Shown here piece by piece: positions 36,568 to 49,574 of a stretch of DNA of 64,000 nt. The translations under genes and the position numbers were made by a program. The notes beneath the pieces were generated by a model that saw only the letters and a list, made by a program, of their open reading frames with translations, was not told where the DNA came from and did no database searches. Source of the DNA: Myxocyprinus asiaticus (Eukaryota > Chordata > Actinopteri > Cypriniformes > Catostomidae). Position 1 is the first letter of the stretch. The number at the start of each line of letters is the position of its first letter. The stretch lies in contig NC_059374.1 in NCBI RefSeq assembly GCF_019703515.2, forward strand, positions 14,668,245 to 14,732,244, given 5' to 3'.

Positions 36568-36653
36568 TGTGAAATGTCAGAATAACAGTAGAGAGTGATT
36601 TATTTCAGCTTTTGTTTATTTCACACGTTCCCAGTGGGTCAGAGATTTACATA

Positions 36654-37179
36654 CACTACCAGTCAAAAGTTTTGAAACACTCTTTATTTTATGTATATAT
36701 ATATATATATAATTTTAGAATAATAAAGTCATCAAAACTATGGAATAACAAATGGAATTATGGGAATTATGTTGTGACTAAACAAAATCCAAAATAAATC
36801 AAAACTGTGTTATATTTTAGCATCTTCAAAGTAGTCACCCTTTGCCTAGAATTTGCAGACATGTACTCTTGACATTTTCTCAACCAACTTCTTGAGGTAT
36901 CACCCAGGGATGCTTTTTAAACAGTATTGAAGGAGTTCCCATCTATGCTGGGCACTTATTGGCTGCTTTTCTTTATTATTTGGTCCAAGTCATCAATTTC
37001 AAAAACGTTTATTTTTTTTATTAAAATTTTGTTTTATAATAAATTAATATGGTGGCACAATTATATTTTTGTCTACAAAACTAATTTCAAACATTTAAGC
37101 ATACGCCTTCAGATCAAAAGATTTTTAAGATCATGAGAAACATTTCAGTCAGGTGTTTCAAAACCTTTGACCGGTAGTG
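36654..37179. mobile_element. Tc1/mariner-type MITE, copy 3 (inverted relative to copies 1 and 2)
   Basis: TIRs CACTACCAGTCAAAAGTTTT and the complement of CACTACCGGTCAAAGG are flanked by TA (36652-36653 and 37180-37181). It sits in the inner inverted repeat of the Tc1 element, splitting its ATACA|TACACTTAG word. Confidence 0.92.
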
Positions 37180-37194
37180 TACACTTAGTTAGTA

Positions 37195-38159
<965 letters not shown>

Positions 38160-39379
38160 CATGTGAAGCAAAGAGACACTGAGTTTGAAGGTTGGCTTAA
38201 AATACATCCACAAGTACACCACCAATTCAGTACGCCTATCAGAAGCTAATTGGCTAAAGGCTTGACATAATTGACAGAATTTTCCAAGCTGCTTAAAGGC
38301 ACAGTTAACTTGGTGTATGTAAACTTCTGACCCACTGGAATTGTGATATAATCAATTAAAAGTGAAACAATCTGCCTGTAAACAATTGTTGGAAAAATTA
38401 CTCTGTCATGCACAAAGTAGATGTCCTAAACGACTTGCAAAAACAATAGTTTGCTAATGTTAAATATGTGGAGTGGTTAAAAAATGAGTTTTAATGACTT
38501 CAACCTAAGTGTATGTAAACTTCTGACTTCAACTGTATATTGGTCATCCGTTTGAAATTAATCCATTAGTTTGCACTGCTGCTAATGGTTGTTTATAAAG
38601 TAACTTAATCCACCCAATAAAAATGTTCCCAAACCTGTAAATTTCCAAAATCTTAAAAAGATAGTCCCATTCCACCCTATCAAATACCTTCTCAGCATCA
38701 AATGAGATGGCAGCGATCGGGGTCTGATCATTTGGTACTGACCACTAAAATGTCTAATATTATCAGAAGAACTACGACCATGATTAAACCCCACTTGATC
38801 TAGATGTATAATAGATGTAATTACCTAATTGATTAGCCAGAATTTAAGACAATATTTTTTACATCTAACTGGATCAGGGAAATTGGACGATAACTTTTAC
38901 ATTAATTTTGGTCCTTATAATTTTTAAGAATGAGAATGATCAGGGCTTGCATCATGGTTGGCGGAAGTTCATCTTTTTTTAATGACTCTGTGTAAACTTC
39001 TAACGTAAGTGGAGCCAGTTCAGTGACATAAGATCTAAAAAATAATGCGGCAAAACATCTGGCTTCGGTGCCTTTCCTGTTGGCAAGGCTTTAATTACCT
39101 CAACAAGCTCCTCTAAAGTAATATCTGAGTCAACAGAGATTTTTTTTGATCGCTCAATTTAGGAAGTTCTAATGGATCTACAAAGTTGCTAATATCCTTA
39201 TCGGTAGACAAAGATGTGGCGCTATAAAGATCGAAATAGAATTCTTTAAAGGCTTTATTAATATATGTGGCAGAAGTAAATATATTGCTTCCAGAAGACT
39301 TCACTGAAGGAATGGTGGGAAAAAAAAACTCTCTCTGCTTTATGTATCTGGCAAGGAGTTTCCCTGCTTTGTCCCCTGC

Positions 39380-39478
39380 TTAGGAGACCTGGCTGTTGTC
39401 CCTCAGCACACCCTCAATTCGAACTCGTGACTCCAGGGGTGGTAGTCAGCGTCAATACTCACTGAGCTACCCAGGCCC
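39380..39478 (-). mobile_element. SINE head fragment, reverse orientation
   Basis: The reverse complement reads GGGCCTGGGTAGCTCAGTGA, then the B-box region and AGACTCC-like words, ending at about 39380. Only the tRNA-like 5' portion of the SINE is present, inserted in L1 copy A between the reverse transcriptase and endonuclease parts. No clear duplication is visible. Confidence 0.82.
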
Positions 39479-40957
39479 GTGCTTTGATCTTTTTAATGAA
39501 TGAGGCATATTGTATGATCTGCCCCCTAAGAACTGTCTTAAGTGCCTCCCATGCCACGCCCACAGAGGACACTGAGGACCAGTTGGTTTCTACATAAACA
39601 TTGACTGCTGTCTTTAACATTTGTTCAGGGAAGAAGGGATGTATTAAAGCGCCATCTGTATGATTTTCTTTTCTGTATATGCGGCAACATCTCTAAACAC
39701 ACCAAAGCATGATTTGAAACTAAAATGTTCCCAATTGAGCAGTCAGTGGTAGATGGAATAAGTGACTTAGATAAAAAAAGAAAATCTGTTCCAGAGTAAA
39801 TCGTATGAACTGATGGAAAAAAAATGTGTTGTTCCTCCCAGATGGATTCACAAAACTACAGTTGTCTGTAAGACCAAGATTTTTACTCATCCTCTGAAGT
39901 GTCAGTGTTGCTCTAAAGGGTATATACCCTTTTCATCACTATGATCAAGGACTGGATCCATTAAGAGATTGAAGTCTCCACCCAAATCCATATCATGAAG
40001 TATCCCAGCAGCTTTCCCCTCAAGATCTATAAAAAAGTTCTGATCATCAGCATTGGGTGCATAAATATTAGCCAAAATAAGGTTTTGCCCCTCTATTTCA
40101 GCCAAAATAATGACTCTTCCTAAATTATCTTTGATCTGTTTGAGACATTTGAATTGTAAATGCTTACTTAATGTGATGACTCCCCTGCTCTTACTCAAAC
40201 CAGCACTGCAAAACACATGCCCACCCCATGCCCTACCAAGTTTTTCAGCTTCCTGTGAAGAAAGTGTTCCTTCAAGAAACACACCTATCATATTTTTTAT
40301 GCTTAAGGAAAGATACAAACTTCCTTGCTTTTTTATAGGGTGCCCCAGCTCATTAACATTCCACGTGGAGAGAAACATTTGACCTATATTAAAGTGTGAC
40401 ATATTGACATGTAAAGATAAATAATGTACCCAAGGCAAAATTATTTAGACCACTTTCCAACATTGATGTAACAATCAAATCCTGAACAACCCACAGAACA
40501 GAAAAAAAATTAGCTTCAACCCCATGCACCACAGTCCCAACTGGCATCCATCCCCTGGAAATCTGATGATCCATGCATGCTCACGAGATTTTCCGCAGCA
40601 CTATTGCTACCGGATTGCTCAAGTCCGGTATTTTTTTTTCTCTCATTTTGTTTCTTGTTTTGTTATTAACATAAATTAAATTGCCATTAAATTGCACAAA
40701 AGTGTATTCCATAAAATAAGCCCCAGTAAACAATCACATGAAACCCACAAAATGAACAAATTAACTCAACAATAAGTCAATAAATAAAAAAAATTAAAAA
40801 AATTTAAAAAAAGAGTAAAGCAAGAGTCAGTGGGCAGCCAACAGAATAGCATACCCTCTCAGGCTGCATCAGTAAAATGCACGATTTGTAGTCTGTATTA
40901 TTGACCGAGTGCAGGCAAAATGACCCACTCACACCATTGATTTAATGAAGGACATAA

Positions 40958-41360
40958 GGGGGCCTGGGTAGCTCAGCGAGTAAAGATGCTGACTATCACT
41001 CATCCAGGGCATGCTGAGTGACTCCAGCCAGGTCTCCTAAGCAAAGAAATTGGTCCGGTTGCTAGGGAGGGTAGAGTCACATGGGGTAACCTCCTTGTGG
41101 TTGCTCTCGGTGGGGCGCATGGTGTGTTGTACGTGGATGCTGCGGAGAATGGTGTGAAGTCTCCACACGTGCTATGTCTCCGCAGTAACGCGCTCAACAA
41201 GCCACGTGATAAAATGCGCGGATTGACGGTCTCAGACGCGGAGGCAACTGAGATTTGTCCTCCGCCCCCCGGATTGAGGCAAGTCACTATGCCACCACGA
41301 GGACTTAGAGTGCATTGGGAATTGGGCATTCCAAATTGGGGAGAAAAGGGGAGAAAAAAA
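40958..41360 (+). mobile_element. tRNA-derived SINE, copy C
   Basis: A box GGTAGCTCAGCGAG, a decayed B-box region, a full body and the GAATTGGGCATTCC tail ending in an A-rich run. It interrupts L1 copy A between ORF1 and the endonuclease, as shown by comparison with 61700-61760. The duplication is unclear (at most TAAGG). Confidence 0.9.
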
Positions 41361-41534
41361 ATTAAGGCTATAGATTGTCGTTGGCATGTAAAAGTCTTGC
41401 GACCACCCTTGGCGACAATTCTCAGCTTAGCAGAAAAAAGCAGTGCGAAACCCACCTTCTGTTGGTGAAGCAAATTTTACACTCTTTGAATCCGTCATGC
41501 TTCGCTTGAATCAATCTAGCAAAGTCCGGAAAAA

Positions 41535-42131
41535 CTATGTTGTTGTCCTCCCAGCACAACTTGCCTTTATTTCTCGCCACTCATAGAATAAAGTCAGCAG
41601 ACCGCAAGAATCTTGCCAGGATAGATCGGGGTCTGTCACCCGCCCTGGAAAGCTGACAGATCGGGGTCTGTCAACCACCGTGGAAAGCTGACCAAAAACT
41701 CTGTGGGCACTCTCAATTTCTAGCCGGCAGTCCGCTGTGTCGATTAAATTCGGAATAAGCCCGTCCAAAAACTTCACCATATCTTGACGTTCTTTTCCCT
41801 CGGGGATTCCAACGAAACAAACGTTATTACGCCTGCTCCGATTTTCCATATCTTCTAGTTTTTCCCACACGTGTTCCACATCAGCCTTGGTAACAGGCGG
41901 GTTAGCCTGTAGCTCTCTTTCGGCCGACTCCAGTAACTCGACCTGTTTTTCAACATCGTCCATTCTTTTGAGCAGTGTGGAAAGTTTCGCCTCCACAGAT
42001 GTGATCGCTCGACCTATTTCTGCAAGGCCCTCCAAGTCAGTCGAGATTTTCGTCAGCACTGTACCTTCTTCACGAAGCTCATTGCCATCATCGACTGGAC
42101 CTCCACCATCCTGATCCTGCGAGGCATCCAA
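41535..42131 (-). pseudogene. L1-like ORF1 protein remnant, copy A
   Basis: The minus-strand frame of 198 codons has a predicted coiled-coil-like N-terminal part (TKISTDLEGLAEIGRAI, ESAERELQ). It also has the RRM-region signature MENRSRRNNVCFVGIPEG that marks LINE-1 ORF1 RNA-binding chaperones. A 35-bp tandem duplication (41623-41657, 41658-41692) shifts the frame, so the C-terminal part is read out of frame. The true C-terminal domain (LLFSAKLRI) is seen in another frame near 41400-41470. Confidence 0.9.
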
Positions 42132-42335
42132 CGCGTGAGAACAAAAGTGCTTTTTAATGTCCCCACAAGCCGACGGTTTCGATTTTTACCAACATCCTGC
42201 CCTACGAGATTAGTTTAGCAAACAAATCTATTATAGTTCTCACCGGTTAATATTGCTTAAAAGGATAATTTTAGCAACGTTTAAGCGGAGCTCGCCTTTA
42301 AGCGACCAACCTTCGCATAGCGTCACGTGACTCAG

Positions 42336-44797
42336 TTGTCAGTACATTTAAACTTTATTTTATTTTATTTTATTTATTTATTTTTATTGACCCTAGATGT
42401 TACTATAAAGTCAGGCCAATAGAAGGAAGTTGGTGTAATCACTTTAAAAATATTTTATAAAATTAGTAGAATTTATAGTTATTTCAAACAATGGTTAATG
42501 TAACATTACACTTTTTGGATCTGGTTTCGACCAATAATCATTCTGATGCATCACTAGGGATTACCAATATGTCAGTCACTCCAATAATACACTGTACTGA
42601 CACAAGCAGCAATTTCGGTGACTACTGTTCTCACAGAGCATGTGACAGCCCAAGGGTGGATAGAGACATCAGTGCTCCTCATTGCACAGAAGTGTCTATT
42701 TGACTTCAGTGGGGTTAGAATGGGGCCATTTGGTTAAATCACTTTGCTTGCATTAATTGCCCCAGAGGTCTGTACTGGTTTAAGTTCTGTTCAGCAAAGA
42801 CTGTCTCTTTCTGATGTTAAGCGTTAGAATAAGCCTTTCCTGTTTCTGTGCCATCTGCATTCTCTTTCTCAGTAGACTGTTGGACAGAAAGGACGGAAAT
42901 GTTCGCTGAGTCTTTTAAAATCTCCTCGGCCAACAAGTGGAATGTTTTAAATTCCTGCATTTAAATTTCTTTTCTAATGCCCCTGTTAACATTGCATGAG
43001 CGAGTGAAGAGAGGCCGCATGGTAGAGATACCAGGGTGACTAGTCTCACATAGCCAGACCTTTGACTAAATGGCAGAAGACCTGGTCTATACTGCAGCTT
43101 ACTCTGGCCAAGAAAACACCAACTTAGACAGAGAATGCCAGACATGTAACATCTTTAAAAGATTTGATGTCATTAACCTGACAAACAACTAAAGGACTGT
43201 TGGTGTGCCATCTGAGGCTGCGACTACAAGGGCACTGTCGAGTTTCCCAACACTGTGTGTGCTTTGTGCATAGAGTGTGATGTTAGTGAGGCATAACTGA
43301 AAATCAGATACTTCAAACTTACTGCACCACTTGAGAGTCCTGTCATGCCTGAAGTTGTTAGAGAGTGGATTTGGGGGTGGAGCAACAGTCATAGACATGA
43401 TGTAGCTGGTTTGCTGGGTGCCTTAGCCTAAGTGTACTGCTGGCGGTGTTAACGTCCCACGTCTGTGTGACCTGCATTGCAGGGTAAACGCATTACTTTT
43501 GCATAACATTGCCATGTCAGTAATACTCCCTGTGAAATGTAATTGGAGCATGGATTCTTTAATGAGGGCTTGGAGAGGGGAGGGTGGTAATTATGTAAAC
43601 GTCTATTGAGAGGAGCCAGTGGGGATTTATGTGAAATCTGAAAATGAGAAAAGGAAGTGAGGACTGGGAAATGTGAGCAGTGTAAAATTAGAGAGACTGT
43701 AAAGGGGGACAAATGTAGAGTGGTTTATTTAATATTTTACTTTTACTCTTAATCAGTGTTTTTGTCTTAAGGTAAAAAGTTTAAATATCTTAAAAACAAA
43801 AAAGTTATTTAAGAAGCAAAACTGGGTACTAACAAAATAAGAATTGATCTCAGAGAATATCTTGAATATTATCTTGATTTACGTTTATTTGTATTAACCC
43901 ATTGGCATTTTTTGTTGTAGGCATAAACTTAATTTTAATTTTGTTAGATTTTTGCATAATCTATTTGCCAATGGTGTAAGAAAAATAAACTTAGATGAAT
44001 TCTCTGAAAAAAGTCTAAATATCGTCTCTGCAAATTATTTGCTTGTGAATTAATCTAGTTTTAAGGTTTTTTTTTTTTTTAACTGTAAAATAAGTAAATA
44101 ATAAAATAATTATAATAAATATAAGAATGTATTTTTATTGCAGTGTATGTATTAGTTACTTAATGTATTTAACCAGAGTTTTGTAGAGCAGGAATAAGTA
44201 GGATTTGTATATGATAAAGTTGGAAGCTGGGATGCCTGCTAGCTTTGGAGCAGACATAGCCTGGCCTAATAAGCACCATGACTTTTTCTCTGCCTGAAAG
44301 TACTGCAGACACACTGACTAGCCAGCCGTGACTTTCTGACTGCAGCAGTGCATTATGGGAAGAGAGTTGTTATTGAGGGAGGTCTGCGCAGTGTGTGAAG
44401 AACTCCAAAATCACAATTTATGCCCAATGTACCACAATGTAAAATGTCACATTGTTGAGATTAGGGATGGACATTATGTCAAAAGTATTATATCATAATA
44501 TGTGTACATTTATATAACAGTAATGAAATATATCACAATATAGTTATTTGTGATGGAAATACACAGAAAAAGTGGTTTGTCAATGTGACTGTTGTTGGAC
44601 GTTCCTGTTAAGTAAATAAAAATTAAATGTACTACATCTCAATTATTTTCTCTTTATTTGGAACATGATGGATGCAATCCAAAAGATAAGATAAATTGGA
44701 CATCAGTGCAGAAATAGTTTCTTATTACAATAATTGTAATGCAAGTTAAAAGAACAACAAGAGACTCAAAACAGTTTAACAAATATTGTAAAACAGA
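42336..44797. other. no gene recognised within the intron
   Basis: The first 150 bases are AT-rich, then 42700-43700 is more complex with several short frames on both strands but no splice-bounded exon or known domain. A hAT-like TTAGGGATGGACATTATG word occurs at 44461, suggesting a degraded repeat tip. Confidence 0.4.
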
Positions 44798-44799
44798 TA

Positions 44800-46143
44800 C
44801 AGTTGAAGTCAGTTTACATACACTTAGGTTGAAATCATTAAAACACATTTTTTTAACCACTCCATAGATTTCATATTAGCAAACTATAGTGTTGGCAAGT
44901 CATTTAGGACTTCTACTTTGTGCTTGACATTAATAATTTTTTAACTGTTAACTGTGCCTTTAAGCAGCTTGGAAAATTCCAGAAAATGATGTCAAGCCTT
45001 TAGGCAATTAGCCAGTTATCTTCTCATAGGCTAATTGGAGTCAATTAGAGGTGTACCTGTGGATGTATTTTAAGGCCTACCTTCAAACTCAGTGCCTATT
45101 TGCTTGACATCATGGGAAAATCAAAAGAAATCTGATTCATACTTGGGAGCAATTTCCAAACACTTGAAGGTACCACGTTCATCTGTACAAACAATAGTAC
45201 GCAAGTATAAACACCATGGGACCACGCAGCCATCATACCACTCAGGAAGGAGACGTTTTCTGTCTCCTAGAGATGAACGTAGTTTGATGCGAAAAGTGCG
45301 AATCAATCCCAGAACAACAGCAAAGGACCTTGTGAAGATGCTGGAGGAAACAGGTAGACAAGTATCTATATCCACAGTAAAACGAGTCCTATATTGACAT
45401 AACCTGAAAGGCTGCTCAGCATGGAAGAAGCCACTGCTCCAAAACCACCATAAAAAGCCAGACTACAGTTTGCAAGTGCACATGGGGACAAAGATCTTAC
45501 TTTTTGGAGAAATGTCCTCTGGTTTGATGAAACAAAAATTAGGAAAATTATGTGGATATATTGAAGCAACATCTCAAGACATCAGCCAGGAATTAAAGTT
45601 TGGTTGCAAATGGGTCTTCCAAATGGATAATGACCCCAAGCATACCTCCAAAGTTGTGGCAAAATGGCTTAAGGACAACAAAATCAAGGTATTGGAGTAG
45701 CCATCACAAAGCCCTGAACTCAATCCGATAAAAAAAAATTCTGGGCAGAACTGAAAAAGCGTGTGCGCAAGGAGGCCTACAAACCTGACTCAGTTACACC
45801 AGTTCTGTCTGGAGGAATGGGCCATAATTCTAGCAACTTATTGTGAGAAGCTTGTGGAAGGCTACCCAAAACATTTGACCAAAGTTAAACAATTTAAAGG
45901 CAATGCTACCAAATACTAACAAAGTGTATGTAAACTTCTGACCCACTGGGAATGTGATGTAAGGAATAAAAGCTGAAATCATTCTCTCTAATATTATTCT
46001 GACATTTCACATTCCTAAAATAAAGTAGTGATCCTAACTGTCCTAAGACAGGGAATGTATTCAATTATTAAATGTCAAGAATTGTGAAAAACTGACTTTA
46101 AATGTATTTGGCTAAGGTGTATGCAAACTTCTGACTTCAACTG
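44800..46143 (+). mobile_element. Tc1-like transposon (Sleeping Beauty-type ends), + strand copy
   Basis: The tips CAGTTGAAGTCAGTTTACAT and ATGCAAACTTCTGACTTCAACTG are flanked by TA (44798-44799 and 46144-46145). Inner direct repeats resemble GTATGTAAACTTCTGACCCAC (near 45924). Length is 1344 bp with a few small deletions relative to the interrupted copy at 34359-38535. Confidence 0.95.
45112..45920 (+). pseudogene. Tc1-like transposase (Sleeping Beauty-type family), broken
   Basis: The start ATG at 45112 is followed by a stop after seven codons. The next frame retains the paired-like DNA-binding domain (LGAISKHLKVPRSSVQTIV, GRRRFLSPRDERS, LVKMLEETGRQVSISTVKRVL). A further frame at 45470-45700 keeps [15 protein letters not shown] around the second catalytic Asp. 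The GGG-containing middle of the catalytic domain (present near 37640 in the other copy) is deleted between GLMKQKLGK and YIEATSQD. It is non-functional. Confidence 0.92.
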
Positions 46144-47499
46144 TAGTTCTGACTCTAAATTCTGATTAAATAAGCTACATTTGAAGCCGTTGTTAAATAG
46201 CCAGTATACACACGTTGAATTCTGTAATAATGTAGCAAGTTGCAATAGTGTTTGGACACCATAAACAACTAAACTCCACATAATAACAAGGTCCCTCTCC
46301 TCTTGACTTTTTGAGACATGCCCTGCTATGTATTTTCACATTACTCCATGTTTCTTCATTAGCTGGGTTTCCATCCACATATTATTATAAGGATTTTGGG
46401 ATATCGCATAAAAACTGCTGTATGGAAACACCAAGATGCAAATAAAATCTCAAATGAACATATTCGCTCGCTTGAGATGGATAAATTTTTATTGGATAAG
46501 AAAAAATGTGCATAAACTATGATGGAAACACATTTTCCAAATAAACTCTTATTGAATTTATTAGGAAAACAAGATGTGCATCAATAAAGCGGACCAATCA
46601 TTGTATCTGAAATGCTGCTCTGGTCATCCTGAAATAACGATGTCTATAAAATCCAAAGCATGCAAAGAGTTTGCAGAGCAAATAAGTCTAATACAAAATT
46701 GAACTGTGCAGAAGAACAGGTTTATTTGACACTTTTGAAAAATATATTATAGATCTGCACGGCAAAGACATAGGGAGGAACGCACACGCATTGTGCTCCC
46801 AGAACTGTGACATTATCTGCATGCTCTAAAAGAGTATTTTCTTAATAAAAGATTCACAGTGGCTACAATTTCTCCGGAAGTGACAATTTTGTTCTTTTGA
46901 ATGTTATCTGGCAAGATGGCGCCAGTGTGGTTGTTGGCATGCCATCGCCCCTGTCCCATGTTATCTGTCCTGATTCTGTTTGTGTTATTCGTGTGTGTAT
47001 GCACAAGGAATTAGTACCTTACTGTTCTATGATCGCCAAGCCCTTCTTAATATACAATCCTCTGTCATTGACTTGTGTGTTCAAAATCCTGGTGGAGAGC
47101 GATTTGTTTTTTTTGTTTTTTTCCCTCTCTCTATTACTGCTTTTCTTCACCTTTCCCTGTGGGTGTGTGCCATATTCCCGGCTGCTTGCTTCATCGTAAG
47201 AGATGCCACAGAATGTGAGGAAAACGAGGCAGTCTCTTGGTTAGGATTAAGAGATCTCTGCACACGTCTACAGTGATTGTCGGTTCTGCGTTTGGCGATC
47301 TTCGATGGCTGGCACAAATACATCATCCCTCGGCGTACTTTGGAGCCCCGATACACCTATCTACAGCCCATCCTACCAAATTCGGCACCATCTGCGTGCG
47401 CTCCAGTGCGACCGCGAATCATCAGAAGAGGCACCAATCTCCGAAATCTCCGATCACTGGAATACTCAAAGCCGTCAAAAGCATCATCTGATGCTGCTA

Positions 47500-47846
47500 T
47501 GCTACATGCTGGAAATTCCTATCTTGCTAATATGGCTTTGGTACACGCAAGATCTATTACCAATAAACCATTCATCTTAAATGTTGTTGATTTTAATATT
47601 CATGTTTGCTGCAATTCCAAACCTCTGGTTAGGGAGTTTGTTCAACTTATTGACTCATTTAATCTCACGAATCATGTTACTGGCTCTACACATGATCATG
47701 GTCATACTCTTGATCTTGTTTTATCTTTTGGTCTTCCCAGCTACAATGTTGAAATTACTGAGTTTTGTCTGTCTGATCATAATCCTGTTGTTTTTAATGT
47801 TGCACTACCATGTCCGATTCCAAAATCAATTATCATATTGACGTGA
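47500..47846 (+). pseudogene. L2-like LINE endonuclease remnant, internally deleted
   Basis: The frame reads ...ALVHARSITNKPFILN and then jumps directly to VVDFNIHVC...HGHTLDLVLS...CLSDHNPVVFN. The first part is the start of the APE endonuclease and the second its C-terminal third, including the DFN and SDHxxV catalytic motifs. The middle, with the catalytic Glu region, is missing. The joint is clean, suggesting one deletion of a few hundred bases. Confidence 0.85.
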
Positions 47847-48194
47847 ATCATATTCACGTTCTGTAACCTCTTCTACAGCCAGACACATCTCTGAGGCCTT
47901 CTCTGCTTCTCCAGTATTGTGCTCTATGAAGCTATTTTATCCAAGTCTAGGCACAGAGGAGATGGTCACTCTTTTTACCAGTACCTGTACTTGCATTTTA
48001 GACTCTGTTGCTCCTTTTAAAACTAGAAAACCTAAACTAAGGGCCCAGACTTGGTTAAACAATAACACACGTGCTCTCTGACAGGAATGTAGGAAAGCAT
48101 AGCGTAAATGGAAAAAAGACAGACTGCAAGTGTCTTATGAAATCCTTAAGAATTTGCATACCACTCTGTAAATGATGCAAAAAAACAAAAGAAA

Positions 48195-48196
<2 letters not shown>

Positions 48197-48242
<46 letters not shown>
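48197..48242. repeat. (TA)n microsatellite
   Basis: An uninterrupted TA run inside the L2-like LINE, probably expanded after insertion. Confidence 0.97.
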
Positions 48243-48244
<2 letters not shown>

Positions 48245-48479
48245 TTCTGATATAATCTCTAAAAATTCTCAATCCATAAATTCTGTTTAAATCGATAAAT
48301 ACAGTGCTCATTCCTGCTGCCTTCTCTTGTCTTGATGCTACACCTGAGACTTGTGTAGCATTTTTAGATTTCTTTATTGGTAAGGTTGATGCTTTACGAT
48401 CTGGCATTACCACTAGTAGTCATGACCCCTCTGAACCAGTCACTTGTTCTGTTTTATTTGATCGGTTTAATAGATATAT

Positions 48480-49574
48480 TAGTTGATTAGTTGACCTTCT
48501 GTTGATGTTATTCCTGCTCGGCTCCTCAGAGAGGTGCTGGACACTGTTGGTTCTAGTGTGTTGACTATTATGAATATCTCCATATATAATGGCGTTGTTC
48601 CATCCTGCTTTAAGCAAGCAGTGATCCAGCCATTTCTTAAGAAGCCAAATTTGGATCCTACCAACCTTAATAATTTCCGGCCTATTTCTAAACTGCCATT
48701 TTTATCAAAAATCCTGGAGAAAAGGTTTTTTTCTCAGCTCTCTTCATTCCTATCTGAAAACAACATTTTAGATACATTTCAGTCTGGTTTTAGAGCTCAT
48801 TACAGCACAGAGTCTGAACTACCCAAGGTGACGAATGATTTACTGCTCACTTTGGATACTGGTAGACCTGCAACTTTAATGTTGCTTTATCTTATTGCTG
48901 CTTTCGAGACAGTTTATCATACTATCCTCCTAGACTGTCTTAGGTGTGAAGTTGGTATTAAAGGCACAGCCTTAGATTGGTTTACATCTTACCTTTCAGA
49001 TAGAACTCTGAGTGTTAGGATTGGGAATTCTTCCTCTCCTTCTGTACCTTTTAGTTGTGGGGTTCCTCAAGGTTCCATTTTAGGCCCAATTTTCTTTTCT
49101 TTAAATATGCTTCCCCTGGGTTCAATTTTTAGTAAATATAACATTTCATATCATTGTTATGCCAATGATACCCAGCTGTATGTCCCACTTAGTTCTGATG
49201 ATTCATATTCTGACATTTTTAGATGCTTTGAGGATATTAAATGCTGGACAGCAAGAAACTTTCTCCAGCTAAATGAGAGCAAGTCTGAAATTATGTTTGA
49301 CCTTCCTAGTGCTGTCTCTGATATCACTTGCAATCTAGCAACCCTGTCATTAAATGTTCACCCCTTTGCTAAAAACTTGGGAATAATCTTTGACATGGCT
49401 CTAAATTTTGAAAAACAAAAGTGCTGGGGTGAAGGGCAGCTTTTTCCAGCTCAGGTTGATCAGGCAAAATTAAAACCATTTCACTCATTTATGGACTTGG
49501 AGATAGTTATTCATGCCTTCATCTCATCCAGACTTGACTATTGTAATGCCCTGTACATGGGTCTTAGTCATTGA
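48480..49574 (+). pseudogene. L2-like LINE reverse transcriptase, decayed
   Basis: A 346-codon frame carries RT motifs in order: [57 protein letters not shown] and [10 protein letters not shown]. Two of the three catalytic aspartates are changed: AFDxVDH-type motif reads AFETVYH, and YADD reads YAND. It is therefore inactive even where open. A further frame after 49574 continues with the C-terminal [14 protein letters not shown] end. Confidence 0.93.
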
